A DNA stretch of 64,000 nt, taken from the NCBI RefSeq assembly GCF_003352915.1, contig NZ_CP022314.1:577947-641946 (forward strand), written 5' to 3'. The notes beneath the pieces are model-generated. The model was not told where the DNA came from. It ran no database searches and was given only the letters and a program-made list of their open reading frames with translations. This document shows, piece after piece, positions 9,401 through 17,348 of the stretch; position 1 is the stretch's first letter; each line of letters begins with the position of its first letter. Origin of the DNA: Arthrobacter sp. PM3 (GTDB lineage: Bacteria; Actinomycetota; Actinomycetes; Actinomycetales; Micrococcaceae). The translations under genes were made by a program, and so were the position numbers.

Positions 9401-10119
9401 CAGTTCAGGCCGATGGCGTCGACGCCGAGCGGCTCCAGCGCCGTGAGCGCGGCGCCGATCTCGGAGCCCATCAGCATAGTGCCCGTGGTTTCCACGGTCA
9501 CCTCGACGAAGATGGGGAGCCGGATGCCGCGGGCCACGATCGCCTGCTTGCAGCCGTTGACGGCGGCCTTGGTCTGCAGGAGGTCCTGGCTGGTCTCGAT
9601 GAGGAAGGCATCCGCTCCCCCGTCGATGAGGCCCTCGGCCTGCAGGGCGAAGGTCTGCTTGAGGTAGTCGTAGCTGGTGTGCCCGAGGCTGGGGAGCTTG
9701 GTGCCCGGTCCCATCGAGCCCAGGACCCACCGCATCCGTCCGTCGGTTTTCTCCGCCGCCTCGGCGCGCTCCCTGGCGATCTCCGCGCCCTTGCGGGCGA
9801 GCTCCTCAATCCGGCTGTCGATGCCGTAGTCGGAGAGGTTGGACCAGTTCGCGCCGAAGGTGTTGGTTTCGACCGCGTCGATGCCCGTGGCGAAGTAGGC
9901 ATCGTGGATGTCCCCGATGACGTCCGGGCGGGTGTCGTTGAGGATCTCGTTGCAGCCCTCCAGGTTCTGGAAGTCGGCCTCGAGCGAGAGTTCCCGGCCC
10001 TGCAGCATGGTGCCCATCGCCCCGTCGGCAATGACCACCCGGTGGTTCACCGCATCCAGGAGCGCCTGGGCGCGTGCAGGACGGGGGACGGATTCGATGT
10101 CGAGCGCATAACGAGGCAT
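6469..10119 (-). CDS. metH: Cobalamin-dependent methionine synthase
   Basis: 1216-residue enzyme that moves a methyl group from 5-methyltetrahydrofolate to homocysteine through B12. All modules are present in order: the homocysteine domain (residues about 25-330) with the zinc ligands of GGCCGTTP near 305 and an upstream Cys in GLNCATG; the pterin-binding domain (ERTNANGSKAF onward, about 365-630); the cobalamin cap and Rossmann domain with DVHDIGKN near 765-772, whose His is the lower axial ligand; and the C-terminal SAM-binding activation domain. Length matches the family. The 3' end overlaps the convergent ECF gene by 11 bases. No cobalamin riboswitch was recognised upstream (10120-10406). 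Confidence 0.97.
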   Translation of the reverse strand: MPRYALDIESVPRPARAQALLDAVNHRVVIADGAMGTMLQGRELSLEADFQNLEGCNEILNDTRPDVIGDIHDAYFATGIDAVETNTFGANWSNLSDYGIDSRIEELARKGAEIARERAEAAEKTDGRMRWVLGSMGPGTKLPSLGHTSYDYLKQTFALQAEGLIDGGADAFLIETSQDLLQTKAAVNGCKQAIVARGIRLPIFVEVTVETTGTMLMGSEIGAALTALEPLGVDAIGLNCATGPDEMSEHLRHLSKQSSVAIACMPNAGLPILGANGAHYPLSPTELAAAHEQFVREFGLGLVGGCCGTTPEHMAAVVERLAPLRDSVAVTSGGRGADGERLPTEREAGIASLYHHVNFDQESAYLAIGERTNANGSKAFRQAMLEERWDDCVDIAREQVRVGAHLLDVCIDYVGRDGAADIKEVVSRFASASTLPLVIDSTEPPVLRAGLELIGGRPVVNSVNYEDGDGPDSRFARIMPLVKEHGTAVIALTIDEHGQARTTDGKVAIASRLVDALVGEWGMCVEDIIVDALTFPIATGQEETRRDGIETIEAIRQITTKYPGIQTTLGVSNVSFGLNPAARMVLNSVFLHEAVQAGLTSGIIDAAKIVPLASLPEEQRKVALDLVWDRREYDADGNVTYDPLASMLDLFAGVDTAALKDQRAAELAALPTGERLQRRIIDGEGKGLEEDLDLARAEGMTPLGIINDQLLEGMKVVGERFGAGEMQLPFVLQSAEVMKNAVALLEPHMEKSDASGKGTMVIATVRGDVHDIGKNLVDIILTNNGYKVVNIGIKQGIAEIIAAAEEHDADVIGMSGLLVKSTVVMKENLAELQSRGLAKKWPIILGGAALTRAYVEQDLAEQFEGTVRYAKDAFEGLTLMEPLVQVARGADPDAVGLPPLKKRIHKGGPKFTVTEPEAMPGRSDVATDNRVPSPPYWGTRIVRGVALHDYATFLDERATFMGQWGLKPGRGEDGASYEELVEREGRPRLRYWLDRILGEGMLDASVAYGYFPVVSEGEQVVVLHHGEDRDGVLGTPGLLAPDGGSDGPIGTERLRFDFPRQRRDRHLCLADFVRSRESGQIDVLPVQLVTAGNKIDEVTAELFKGNHYRDYYELNGLVMQLTEALAEFWHARIRSELGFAAEEPKDKAGLFKLDYRGARFSLGYPACPDMEDRRKVTELLRPERMGVVLSDELMLHPEQSTDAFVFHHPEAKYFKV

Positions 10120-10406
10120 ATCAACAGACTACGTGCGGGGCCCTGTGCGGGGCGCTGTGTTGCGTCTGTGCTACGGCCGGGGCGGGCTTCCTGGGACCCT
10201 CCGTGGGGCTCGGCCGCGGGGGTGCGCACCGCCCGACAATGCCTAAAGCTGATAGCGGAGACTATGACAAATTGAACTCTGCGCATCTCGTCAGATGAAT
10301 CCACGGGCGTGTCATGTGTCCTGCGCTGCGCGGAAGAACTCTTCGCGGGGTAAGGTTCGATCCGAATCTAGGACGTTGACTCAGGTCAGCAGGTCAATGG
10401 GGGGAA

Positions 10407-11015
10407 ATGAAAAGAGCAGCACGCAAACTTGTGGGAGTGGCTCTGGCTGTCCCGATTCTTCTCGGTGGATTCGCTATTCCGGCTGACGCCGCAGTCCTGC
10501 CAGCACCGCCGAGTTCTGCTAATGGCAAGACCCCCTCTCAGATCGACAAGACGTTTGCCTCTGTCCGGGCCAAGCACCCGTTCCTGGGCGCGGCGTCCGG
10601 CAGCGTTATTTGGTATTCGATGGGCGCCGTCAAGACTTACAAGGGCGGTGCCATCGTCTGGAGCATATGGTTTGGCACGAAAATCATCACATCTGCCGGT
10701 ATGCGCGATGCCTATCTTCGGCTGGGAGGACCCGACGGGATTGGCCTGCCGACTTCCGCAGAGACCAAGCTCAAGGGAGGGACGATCCAATCCTTCACAA
10801 TCGGCGATCTCTACTGGTCGCCGAAGGGCGGCGCTCACATGGTTGCCAGCGAGATTCCTTGGAAGGGCCTGGGCGGGGTGAAGGGGCGGCTGGGCTACCC
10901 AACGTCGGACAAAATCAACAACGGAGCCAACCGCTGGTTCCAAAAGTTCGAGGGCGGCATGATTTACACAGACTGGTTCGCCCGCTCCCCCTACAAGATT
11001 GTCTACAAGAAGTAG
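10407..11015 (+). CDS. Secreted LGFP-repeat protein
   Basis: 202-residue exported protein. The signal peptide (MKRAARKLVGVALAVPILLG... ending ADA-AV) is followed by imperfect repeats of the LGFP type: residues about 75-175 contain LGGPDGIGLPTSAE and GVKGRLGYPTSDK, each followed by a short Phe/Tyr-rich strand such as WFQKFEGGMIYTD. LGFP repeats occur in actinobacterial cell-envelope proteins and probably bind the wall. A G-rich ribosome site (GGGGGGAA) abuts the ATG. The gene stands alone with about 290 bases of non-coding DNA upstream and a decayed ABC gene downstream. Its codon use is less G+C-biased than metH, hinting at a mobile or fast-evolving envelope gene. Confidence 0.8.
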   Translation: MKRAARKLVGVALAVPILLGGFAIPADAAVLPAPPSSANGKTPSQIDKTFASVRAKHPFLGAASGSVIWYSMGAVKTYKGGAIVWSIWFGTKIITSAGMRDAYLRLGGPDGIGLPTSAETKLKGGTIQSFTIGDLYWSPKGGAHMVASEIPWKGLGGVKGRLGYPTSDKINNGANRWFQKFEGGMIYTDWFARSPYKIVYKK

Positions 11016-11189
11016 CTGCAACACGGCCGCCAGCAGACTCGTGTAGGTCTCCGAAGGGTGCAGCCTACGAGGTCATGATCAAGGACGCGTGGCCGGCATT
11101 GGTCCTGGACGGAACGGAGGCGGACGATCCGTTCTGGATCGCCCGCCTCCGTCCGCCCCACATGGACCGAGCGCTAGCTTAGGAACGAG

Positions 11190-11620
11190 TGTTTCCGGGT
11201 CCAGCGCAACGTCGGAAACGGTCTGAACGAACCGCTTAATGCGTGGGTCTGCGTTGGGGCCGAACACCGATCCAGGCAGCCCCTGCTGGCATACAGCACC
11301 GTCTTCCATGAACACGACCCCGTCTGCAACGTCGCGGCCCAGCTTCATTTCGTGGGTGAGGATCACCATGGTCGTCAGTCCCTGCTGGCTCGGGCCTCGG
11401 AGCACGACTCGCCGACGCTGCTGTTCCACCTGGTTGTGAGTACTGGATCTCGGCAGGGGTTCTCCGGCCCAGCCCGGTGGCCGCAGCCGAACCGCTCGAG
11501 CATCCTCGCGCCGAGGCGCGACCGGAGACGTTCAACCGGCTGGCGCGCGGCTTCCCGACGGCCGGTGCACTGCGCTTGAAGCGCACCGTGGAGCCACCGA
11601 AATGCGGACATGTCCGCGAG
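11190..11620 (-). pseudogene. Decayed polar amino-acid ABC ATPase (GlnQ-like) fragment
   Basis: Frameshifted remnant of the C-terminal half of a GlnQ/GluA-type ATPase. In one minus frame (about 11440-11620) the residues GRREAARQPVERLRSRLGARML match the helical segment before the signature. In another frame (about 11190-11370) MVILTHEMKLGRDVADGVVFMEDGAV and GSVFGPNADPRIKRFVQTV match the switch-His region and C-terminus (consensus MVVVTHEM-x-FAR-x-VADRV-x-FMD-x-G). Walker A, the LSGGQ signature and Walker B are missing. No permease or binding protein remains nearby. Confidence 0.7.
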
Positions 11621-12003
11621 GGTCAAACACGGCCTCGTGCGTGTTCGTCCAGTTGGAGTACACCCCAACCTGACGTCAGACCCGTCTCCCGATGGCTGTC
11701 AGGATAGGGTGGAAATCGCTATTTTTGGGCACAGCCGTGAGAATGTCATAGATTTCAACCTGACAACCCTCCGATGCGATATCAGGCCAGCCGCGGCCCG
11801 ATGCCACCCGCTCAGCGAAAGCTCGCAATCGGGATAAAAGTCGCGGTATGCAGGGTCGAGAAACTGAAACGGGGCCAGGTTCGGTCCGCCATCGCCGATG
11901 TGTTCGTTCGTGGCCAAGAGATCTTGGTACTGGTCGCGCTGAAAGCAACGCCGTCCGCAATCCGCGGCGCGGGCAAGGCAGATGAGCTGAGTCCGCTCTG
12001 TGG
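11621..12003. other. Non-coding or decayed DNA
   Basis: No convincing gene. A 72-codon minus-strand frame (11699-11917, TTG start) is open and reads MATNEHIGDGGPNLAPF, but it has no ribosome site and no family I recognise. It probably belongs to the same decayed segment as the ATPase remnant. Confidence 0.4.
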
Positions 12004-12939
12004 CTAAGGCGCAGGCTGCAGTTGGGTTTGGAGTTCTTCCAGCGTCGGAGGGTTTGCGCCCGGGCGCCGCACGGTGATGGCGGCGGCCATGGAGGCTGTG
12101 CGGCCCAGCTGTTCCAGGACGGCCGGCGCGAAGCCGTCGGTCCCGCGGGTCAGGAGGCCCAGGATCAGGGCTGCCATGTACGAGTCTCCGGCGCCTATCG
12201 TGTCAGCGACCCTGGATTTCACGGACGGAACGTTCAGCTGTGCCGCATGTGTGGCGAGCAGTGAACCCTGGGCGCCTTGGGTGATGACGGCCAGCCCGGC
12301 ACCCAGCCCCAGCAGGTGCGCCGCGGTGTCCTCCAGATCCTTCCGGGGGTAGAGCCAGTGCGCGTCCTCGTCGCTGAGCTTGACGACGTCCGTCAGCTGA
12401 ACGAGGTCTTCGAAGATGGCCGCTGCCTCGGCGTGGCTGCCGAGCAGGGCGGGCCTGATGTTGGGGTCATAGGTGATCGTGCATTCGTGGCGGCACTGCT
12501 GCAGGAATGATTTGACCGCGCCTGCCCCCGGTGCGAGAAAGGTGGCGATCGACCCGGTGTGCAGGACCTTCGGGCTGCAGGCGGGAGCGACCGGCTCCAG
12601 TGCCCAGGATATGTCGAAGTCGTAGGCGGCGGATCCGTCCGGGGCAAGCGTTGCTGTCGCCGACGCGGTTCTGCCCAGGGAATAGGAGCCGGGCAGGAGG
12701 GTGACGCCGGCACTGTGCAGGTGCTTTTCGATGGCGGCGCCGTGTGCGTCGTCGCCAATGGCGGTCAGCAGCCCGGTAGCGACGCCGAGCCGGCCAAGCC
12801 CGTAGGCGACGTTGGCGGGTGAGCCGCCAGGGTATTCGATCGTCCCCTCGGGCGAGGTGACGACGTCGATGAGCGCTTCTCCGACGACCACGACGTCCAG
12901 AAACGGCCGGGCTGGCCCGGGGGCCTCTAAATCGTGCAT
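12004..12939 (-). CDS. PfkB-family sugar kinase, probable fructokinase
   Basis: 311-residue ribokinase-fold enzyme. It has the N-terminal PfkB pattern GGSPANVAYGLGRLG (residues about 38-52), where substrate binds, and the C-terminal pattern DTIGAGDSYMAAL, whose Asp is the catalytic base and whose GAGD forms the anion hole. It would phosphorylate fructose in the cytoplasm. It is the last gene of the LacI-ABC-GH32 operon, 123 bases downstream of the fructosidase gene; this context supports fructokinase over ribokinase or 2-keto-3-deoxygluconate kinase. The start has GAAGAGAG upstream. Confidence 0.88.
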   Translation of the reverse strand: MHDLEAPGPARPFLDVVVVGEALIDVVTSPEGTIEYPGGSPANVAYGLGRLGVATGLLTAIGDDAHGAAIEKHLHSAGVTLLPGSYSLGRTASATATLAPDGSAAYDFDISWALEPVAPACSPKVLHTGSIATFLAPGAGAVKSFLQQCRHECTITYDPNIRPALLGSHAEAAAIFEDLVQLTDVVKLSDEDAHWLYPRKDLEDTAAHLLGLGAGLAVITQGAQGSLLATHAAQLNVPSVKSRVADTIGAGDSYMAALILGLLTRGTDGFAPAVLEQLGRTASMAAAITVRRPGANPPTLEELQTQLQPAP

Positions 12940-13062
12940 GTCATGTCTCTCTTCAGGTGGGGTTCCGGGCCCGGGGTCGTGAACGCGAGCCCACGCCGGC
13001 GGGTGTGCTCGCGCCGTGGGGTCGGCGGGACCCCGACCCCTGGACCGGCAATCCCTGGACTG

Positions 13063-14571
13063 TTATGCGTATTGAGTAACACTTAGGCTGTCGATGGTTG
13101 CCGTGCCCCCGGTGGCGTAGAGCGAGACCTCGGTGCTGGTGGCGGCCGGGAAGATCAATTCGGTCAGGGTCACCTGGCCTTCCTGGGCGAACACCTCCAC
13201 GGAGCAGCGGTCCACATAGACGGTGATCTCGTAGGATCCGTCCGTCGTCCGGATCGGGGCGGTGTCGATCGACGCGAAGGATCCGTGGAAGTCGGTTTGC
13301 CCGGATTCCCTTCGGTCGACGACGATACGGCCTTCCGTGGGCCGGAGGCCGATGCGGGTTCCCTCCGCTTCCCCGCCGCGGACAATCAGGCCGCATTCCT
13401 CGGCTGTTCCCGGCGTGACGGTGAGCTCAATACGTTGGACACTGCCTGCTGCACCGTCCAGGACGTGCCGGCCGTCAGATAATTCGATCGCCGCGAGGCT
13501 GAATGACGGGGTCTGCACAGCGTGGGGGGCCCGCTCCCCTGCGGCCTGCTGCACCAGCCGCCAACTCCCATCCACGCTCTTCAGGGACACTTCACGGACC
13601 AGTGACATGGGACTGCGCCACGGCGAGGTGGGGATCTCGTTGGCGTATTCCCAGTTGTTCATCCACGCGATCATGAGGCGTCGGTCATCTGGAACGTCGC
13701 TGAACGAGACGGCCGCGTAGTAGTCCCGGCCCCAGTCGAGCCACTGGTACTCGCCCAGCCTGTCGGGGTCTTGCGGGCCGTCGGTGACCGTGGTGGCTGA
13801 GGTGAACGTGGTTCCGTCGAAGTCTCCGACGAAATACTGCCCGGCCGAACCGCCGTTGGGGCCGCCGGGGTTGAGGTTAACGGTCAGGACCCACTTAAGG
13901 TTTTCCGGGTCGCCGTCGACAGGCAGCGGGAAGAGGTCCGGGCATTCCCAGACGCCGCCGGTCGCATTCGCCGGACCGAAAGTGCTCAATAGCTCCCAGT
14001 CCTTGAGGTCGAGGGATTTGTAGAGGACGACTTCGAAGTCTTTGGCTTCGACGGCCACCATGACCCAGTAGCTGCCGGCGTCGCCGTCGTAGCGGAAGAC
14101 CTTGGGGTCGCGGAACTCGGCGGATTCCCGGTTCAACACCGGGTTTCCGGTGTATTTGGTCCAGGTGTGGCCGCCGTCGAGGCTGAAGGCCAGGGACTGG
14201 GCCTGGATGCCGTGGTGTGCGGAGGCAGTCTTGTAGGCGCTGGTATAGACGGCCACCAGCGGCGCGGCTGCTCCGGTGCCGAATCCGCTGGTGTTCTCGC
14301 GGTCGTAGACGATGCTGCCGGAGAAGATGTCTTCAAATTCGTTACAGGCGATGGCGACGGGGTGCTCGGTCCAGGTCAGCAGGTCTGTGGAGGTGGCGTG
14401 GCCCCACGACATGTTTCCCCAGACGTTGTCCAGCGGGTTGTTCTGGTAGTAGAGGTGGTAGACGCCGTCGTGAAAAATCAGGCCGTTGGGGTCATTCAGC
14501 CAGGTGTTGCGGGCTGCGTAGTGCAGGGCCGGTCGGAAGGTCTCGGCTGTCGTGGCGGTCGCGGCAGTCAT
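13063..14571 (-). CDS. GH32 beta-fructosidase, cytoplasmic
   Basis: 502-residue glycoside hydrolase family 32 enzyme that removes terminal beta-fructosyl units from sucrose, inulin- or levan-type oligosaccharides. The five-bladed propeller starts with WLNDPNG (nucleophile Asp27), followed by the RDP motif near residue 155 (FRDPKVF) and the EC motif WECPDL (acid/base Glu about 209). A beta-sandwich follows, ending with DRCSVEVFAQ and TLTELIFP. No signal peptide is visible, so it acts inside the cell on imported oligosaccharide. It lies between the binding protein gene and the sugar kinase gene. Exact bond specificity cannot be read from sequence. Confidence 0.93.
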   Translation of the reverse strand: MTAATATTAETFRPALHYAARNTWLNDPNGLIFHDGVYHLYYQNNPLDNVWGNMSWGHATSTDLLTWTEHPVAIACNEFEDIFSGSIVYDRENTSGFGTGAAAPLVAVYTSAYKTASAHHGIQAQSLAFSLDGGHTWTKYTGNPVLNRESAEFRDPKVFRYDGDAGSYWVMVAVEAKDFEVVLYKSLDLKDWELLSTFGPANATGGVWECPDLFPLPVDGDPENLKWVLTVNLNPGGPNGGSAGQYFVGDFDGTTFTSATTVTDGPQDPDRLGEYQWLDWGRDYYAAVSFSDVPDDRRLMIAWMNNWEYANEIPTSPWRSPMSLVREVSLKSVDGSWRLVQQAAGERAPHAVQTPSFSLAAIELSDGRHVLDGAAGSVQRIELTVTPGTAEECGLIVRGGEAEGTRIGLRPTEGRIVVDRRESGQTDFHGSFASIDTAPIRTTDGSYEITVYVDRCSVEVFAQEGQVTLTELIFPAATSTEVSLYATGGTATIDSLSVTQYA

Positions 14572-14695
14572 GAAGGTGACGTCTCATTTCGTGGCAGGTC
14601 GGGTCCATGCAGGTCCTTGTGAGGATGCCGCAGGGGGATGAATGGGGCGGGCAGGGCCGGCTCGGATGGCGCCGGCCCCCACCCGTTCCCGGTAG

Positions 14696-16303
14696 TTAGG
14701 AGTTCTTCTTGTAGCGGTCGTAGGCCTGCTGGTAGACCTCGATCATTTTCTCGACGCCGATGTTCTTGAGCTGGGTGACGTAGCCGTCCCATTCCTGCTC
14801 AATTCCTCCGGAGACGATCCACTTGGCGACGTTCTGCTTGACCAGCGAGGCGCTGTCGGTCTCGATACTGCTGATCTGCTGGAGTTCGTCGGCGGACAGT
14901 GCCACCGCGGGGTAGCCGTCGTTGCCCGCGAAGGGCTTGTAGTTCTCGTTGACGGTCTTCTGTCGCTCGGCCGCGCGCGGTTCGGGAGCGACGACGGTCT
15001 TGAAGTTCTCCGCGGTGTTGGCCTTCGGGCCGCCCGGGGCAACCTTCTGGCGGCGTTCGCCTTCGCTGGTTCCGGCGGGGGCCGGGATCTGGATCAGCAG
15101 CCCGTTGGCGTCCTTCTTCAAAGTCTCACCGATCGGTCCCCAGTTGGCCTGGGCGGACTGGATGGGATCGTAGAGATTGTCGGCCCAGCGCATGGTCGCG
15201 GCGGGGTATTTGTCGGCCCGGGTGATGGCGAAGGCGCCGCGGGCGATTTCCTGGTTGTTGGACTGGCTCGCGATACGCTTGCCGTCCACGCCCTGGAGCA
15301 CGGGGACAAGGGCGTAGTCCTTGGCGCGCTCTGCACCGACCATCTCGGGGATTTCCCACCAGGCGAACGCGCCGAGATTTTCCGTGGCCGCTTTGCCCTT
15401 GGCGAGGTAGGCCTTGTCGTCCTGGGAGAAGGATTCCGGGTCGATCAGGCCTTCCTGGTACCACTGGTGCAGGGTCTGGATGGCTTTTTTGTAGCCGTCC
15501 TGGGTGGGGGTGAAGATGACTTTGTTGTCCTGGACGATGCGGTGGTCCATGTTGTCAGGTACCCCGCCGAGGGCCGCGATCAGGTCAACGATGTCTCCGC
15601 ACCAGGAGCCGGGCATGAAGCTCAGCGGGATGGTTTTGCCTGTCCCGGACGCGTCCCGGGTCTTGAACACGAGCAGGGCGTCGTGGAATTCAGCGATGGT
15701 CTTGGGCATGGGGATGTTGAGCTTTTGCAGCCATGTGGTGTTGATGGCGATTTCGTTGGGGAACTGGACCAGGCCGAGTTCTTCCACGGACGGGAGGGAG
15801 TAGATGTGTCCGTCGGAGGAAGTGATCGCCGCCTTGATATCGGGCCGTGCCGCGAGCAGCTTGGAGAGGTTGGGCGCGTTCTTTTCAATGAGGTTCTCCA
15901 GCGGGATCAGCGTGCCGCTGGCGGAGTACGTTGCGATTTCGGCATCCGTCAGGCCGCTGTTGAAGAACGCGTCGGGAAGGTCCCCGCTGGCCAGGATGAG
16001 GTTCTTCTTTTCCTGGAAGACCGTCTCGGGCAGGTTCTGCCAGTCGATGTGGATGTTGGTGTCCTTTTCCCAGTTCTTCACCACGGTCATGGTGTTGTAG
16101 TCCGGTGCCAGGGCCGTTTTCGTCCCCGAGAACTTCAGGGTCAGCTGCTTGCTGACGATCGGGAAGCCGGTCGCCTGGTACCCGTAGTCAGCGGAGGCGT
16201 CTGCGGCCTCCGGGGAGCCGGAATTGCCGCCGGAGCAGGCGGTGAACGCCAGTGTTCCGGTCAGGAGGGCGCCAAGGACGGCGTATTTGCGGCTGATTGC
16301 CAT
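14696..16303 (-). CDS. Oligosaccharide-binding lipoprotein (LplA/LipO-like)
   Basis: About 535-residue solute-binding protein of the long LplA-type sugar family. The lipobox is FTAC at about residue 23. Typical stretches include a TNIHIDWQNLP segment, DLPDAFFNSGLTDAEI and the late VSGGIEQEWDGYVTQLKNIGV, which in this family closes the C-terminal lobe. Two ATGs compete. The upstream one (16309) directly abuts AGGA, whereas the ATG at 16303 has AGGA six bases away, so the second is chosen. It is paired with LplB/LplC-type permeases upstream and with GH32 downstream, pointing to fructo-oligosaccharide capture. Confidence 0.9.
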   Translation of the reverse strand: MAISRKYAVLGALLTGTLAFTACSGGNSGSPEAADASADYGYQATGFPIVSKQLTLKFSGTKTALAPDYNTMTVVKNWEKDTNIHIDWQNLPETVFQEKKNLILASGDLPDAFFNSGLTDAEIATYSASGTLIPLENLIEKNAPNLSKLLAARPDIKAAITSSDGHIYSLPSVEELGLVQFPNEIAINTTWLQKLNIPMPKTIAEFHDALLVFKTRDASGTGKTIPLSFMPGSWCGDIVDLIAALGGVPDNMDHRIVQDNKVIFTPTQDGYKKAIQTLHQWYQEGLIDPESFSQDDKAYLAKGKAATENLGAFAWWEIPEMVGAERAKDYALVPVLQGVDGKRIASQSNNQEIARGAFAITRADKYPAATMRWADNLYDPIQSAQANWGPIGETLKKDANGLLIQIPAPAGTSEGERRQKVAPGGPKANTAENFKTVVAPEPRAAERQKTVNENYKPFAGNDGYPAVALSADELQQISSIETDSASLVKQNVAKWIVSGGIEQEWDGYVTQLKNIGVEKMIEVYQQAYDRYKKNS

Positions 16304-16381
16304 GGTCATTCCTATTCTGAGCTGTGGTTTTCCGGCTCTGGCGGCTGCCGCCGGGGCCGGGTGATGCGAGGGGAGTTGTTG

Positions 16382-17341
16382 CTATTTCACGGCGCCGATC
16401 ATGGCGCCCTTGGTGAAGTGCTTCTGCATGAATGGCAGGGCAATCATCAGCGGCAGGCTCGAGACGACGATCATGGCGTACTTGGTGAGCTCTGCGATCC
16501 TTTGCGCTGCGGCGTAGGACTGGATGTCTCCTCCGGTGGTTCCGGTGGATGAAACATCGGATTGGATGAGGATGTTGCGCAGCACGAGCTGCAGCGGGTA
16601 CTTGGTGTCATCGTTCAGGAAGATCAGTGCGTCGAAGAACGAGTTCCACTGCGCCACGACGTGGATCATGATCATGAGCATGATCAGGGGTTTGGACAGC
16701 GGCAGGACCATCTTGAAGAAGAACTTGAAGTCGGTCGCCCCGTCCATCTGGGCAGCTTCACGCAGCTCATTCGGGATGGTGTGTTCGAAGAAGGAACGGG
16801 CGATGATCAGGTTCCAGACTCCGACGGCGCCGGGAAGCACGACGGCCCAGATGGTGTTGAGCATGCCCAGGTCGCGGACAACCAGGTACTTGGTGATGAG
16901 GCCGCCGTCGAAGAACATGGTGATCACAAACAGGAGCATCAGAAATTTCCGGCCCGGCATGTCCTTGCGGGACAGTGCGTAGGCACCGCAGAGGATCGTG
17001 CTGACACTGATGGCGGTCCCCAGGACGGTGTAGATCAGCGTGTTGCCCAGGCCGTTCCAGATCCGGCTGTCCGCGAAAATCCGCTGGTAACCCTCCAGGG
17101 TCACCCCGGAAGGGAACAGCCAGACCTTGCCCTCATAGATCGCGTTTGGATCGCTGACGGACGCGATCACGATGAAGTAGAGAGGGTAGACGACAGCGAG
17201 GATGGACAAAAGCAGGATGGCGGTGGCGGTGACGTTGAAGACCCGGTCGCCGTACCTGTCTCTCAGCGTTTGCCTGGGGCGGACCTGATTGAGGGTCTGC
17301 TTCGGAGCGTCGGTAGTGCGGTGGTTGGTAATCAAAGACAT
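16382..17341 (-). CDS. Oligosaccharide ABC permease, LplC type
   Basis: 319-residue membrane subunit with six predicted helices and the EAA loop ELREAAQMDGATDFKFFFKMVLPLSKP (cytoplasmic contact with the ATPase). A 40-residue hydrophilic N-terminus precedes the first helix. Its C-terminus ends MQKHFTKGAMIGAVK, which is characteristic of LplC/YtcP carbohydrate permeases. The stop of the upstream permease lies 7 bases before this start, so the two subunits are made together. No ATPase is in the operon; a shared MsiK-type ATPase encoded elsewhere is the likely energiser. Confidence 0.93.
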   Translation of the reverse strand: MSLITNHRTTDAPKQTLNQVRPRQTLRDRYGDRVFNVTATAILLLSILAVVYPLYFIVIASVSDPNAIYEGKVWLFPSGVTLEGYQRIFADSRIWNGLGNTLIYTVLGTAISVSTILCGAYALSRKDMPGRKFLMLLFVITMFFDGGLITKYLVVRDLGMLNTIWAVVLPGAVGVWNLIIARSFFEHTIPNELREAAQMDGATDFKFFFKMVLPLSKPLIMLMIMIHVVAQWNSFFDALIFLNDDTKYPLQLVLRNILIQSDVSSTGTTGGDIQSYAAAQRIAELTKYAMIVVSSLPLMIALPFMQKHFTKGAMIGAVK

Positions 17342-17348
17342 GTCGGCA

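Noticed and set aside
10120..10406. Cobalamin riboswitch upstream of metH
   Set aside because: The B12-box and characteristic helices were not found by eye. A covariance search would settle it.
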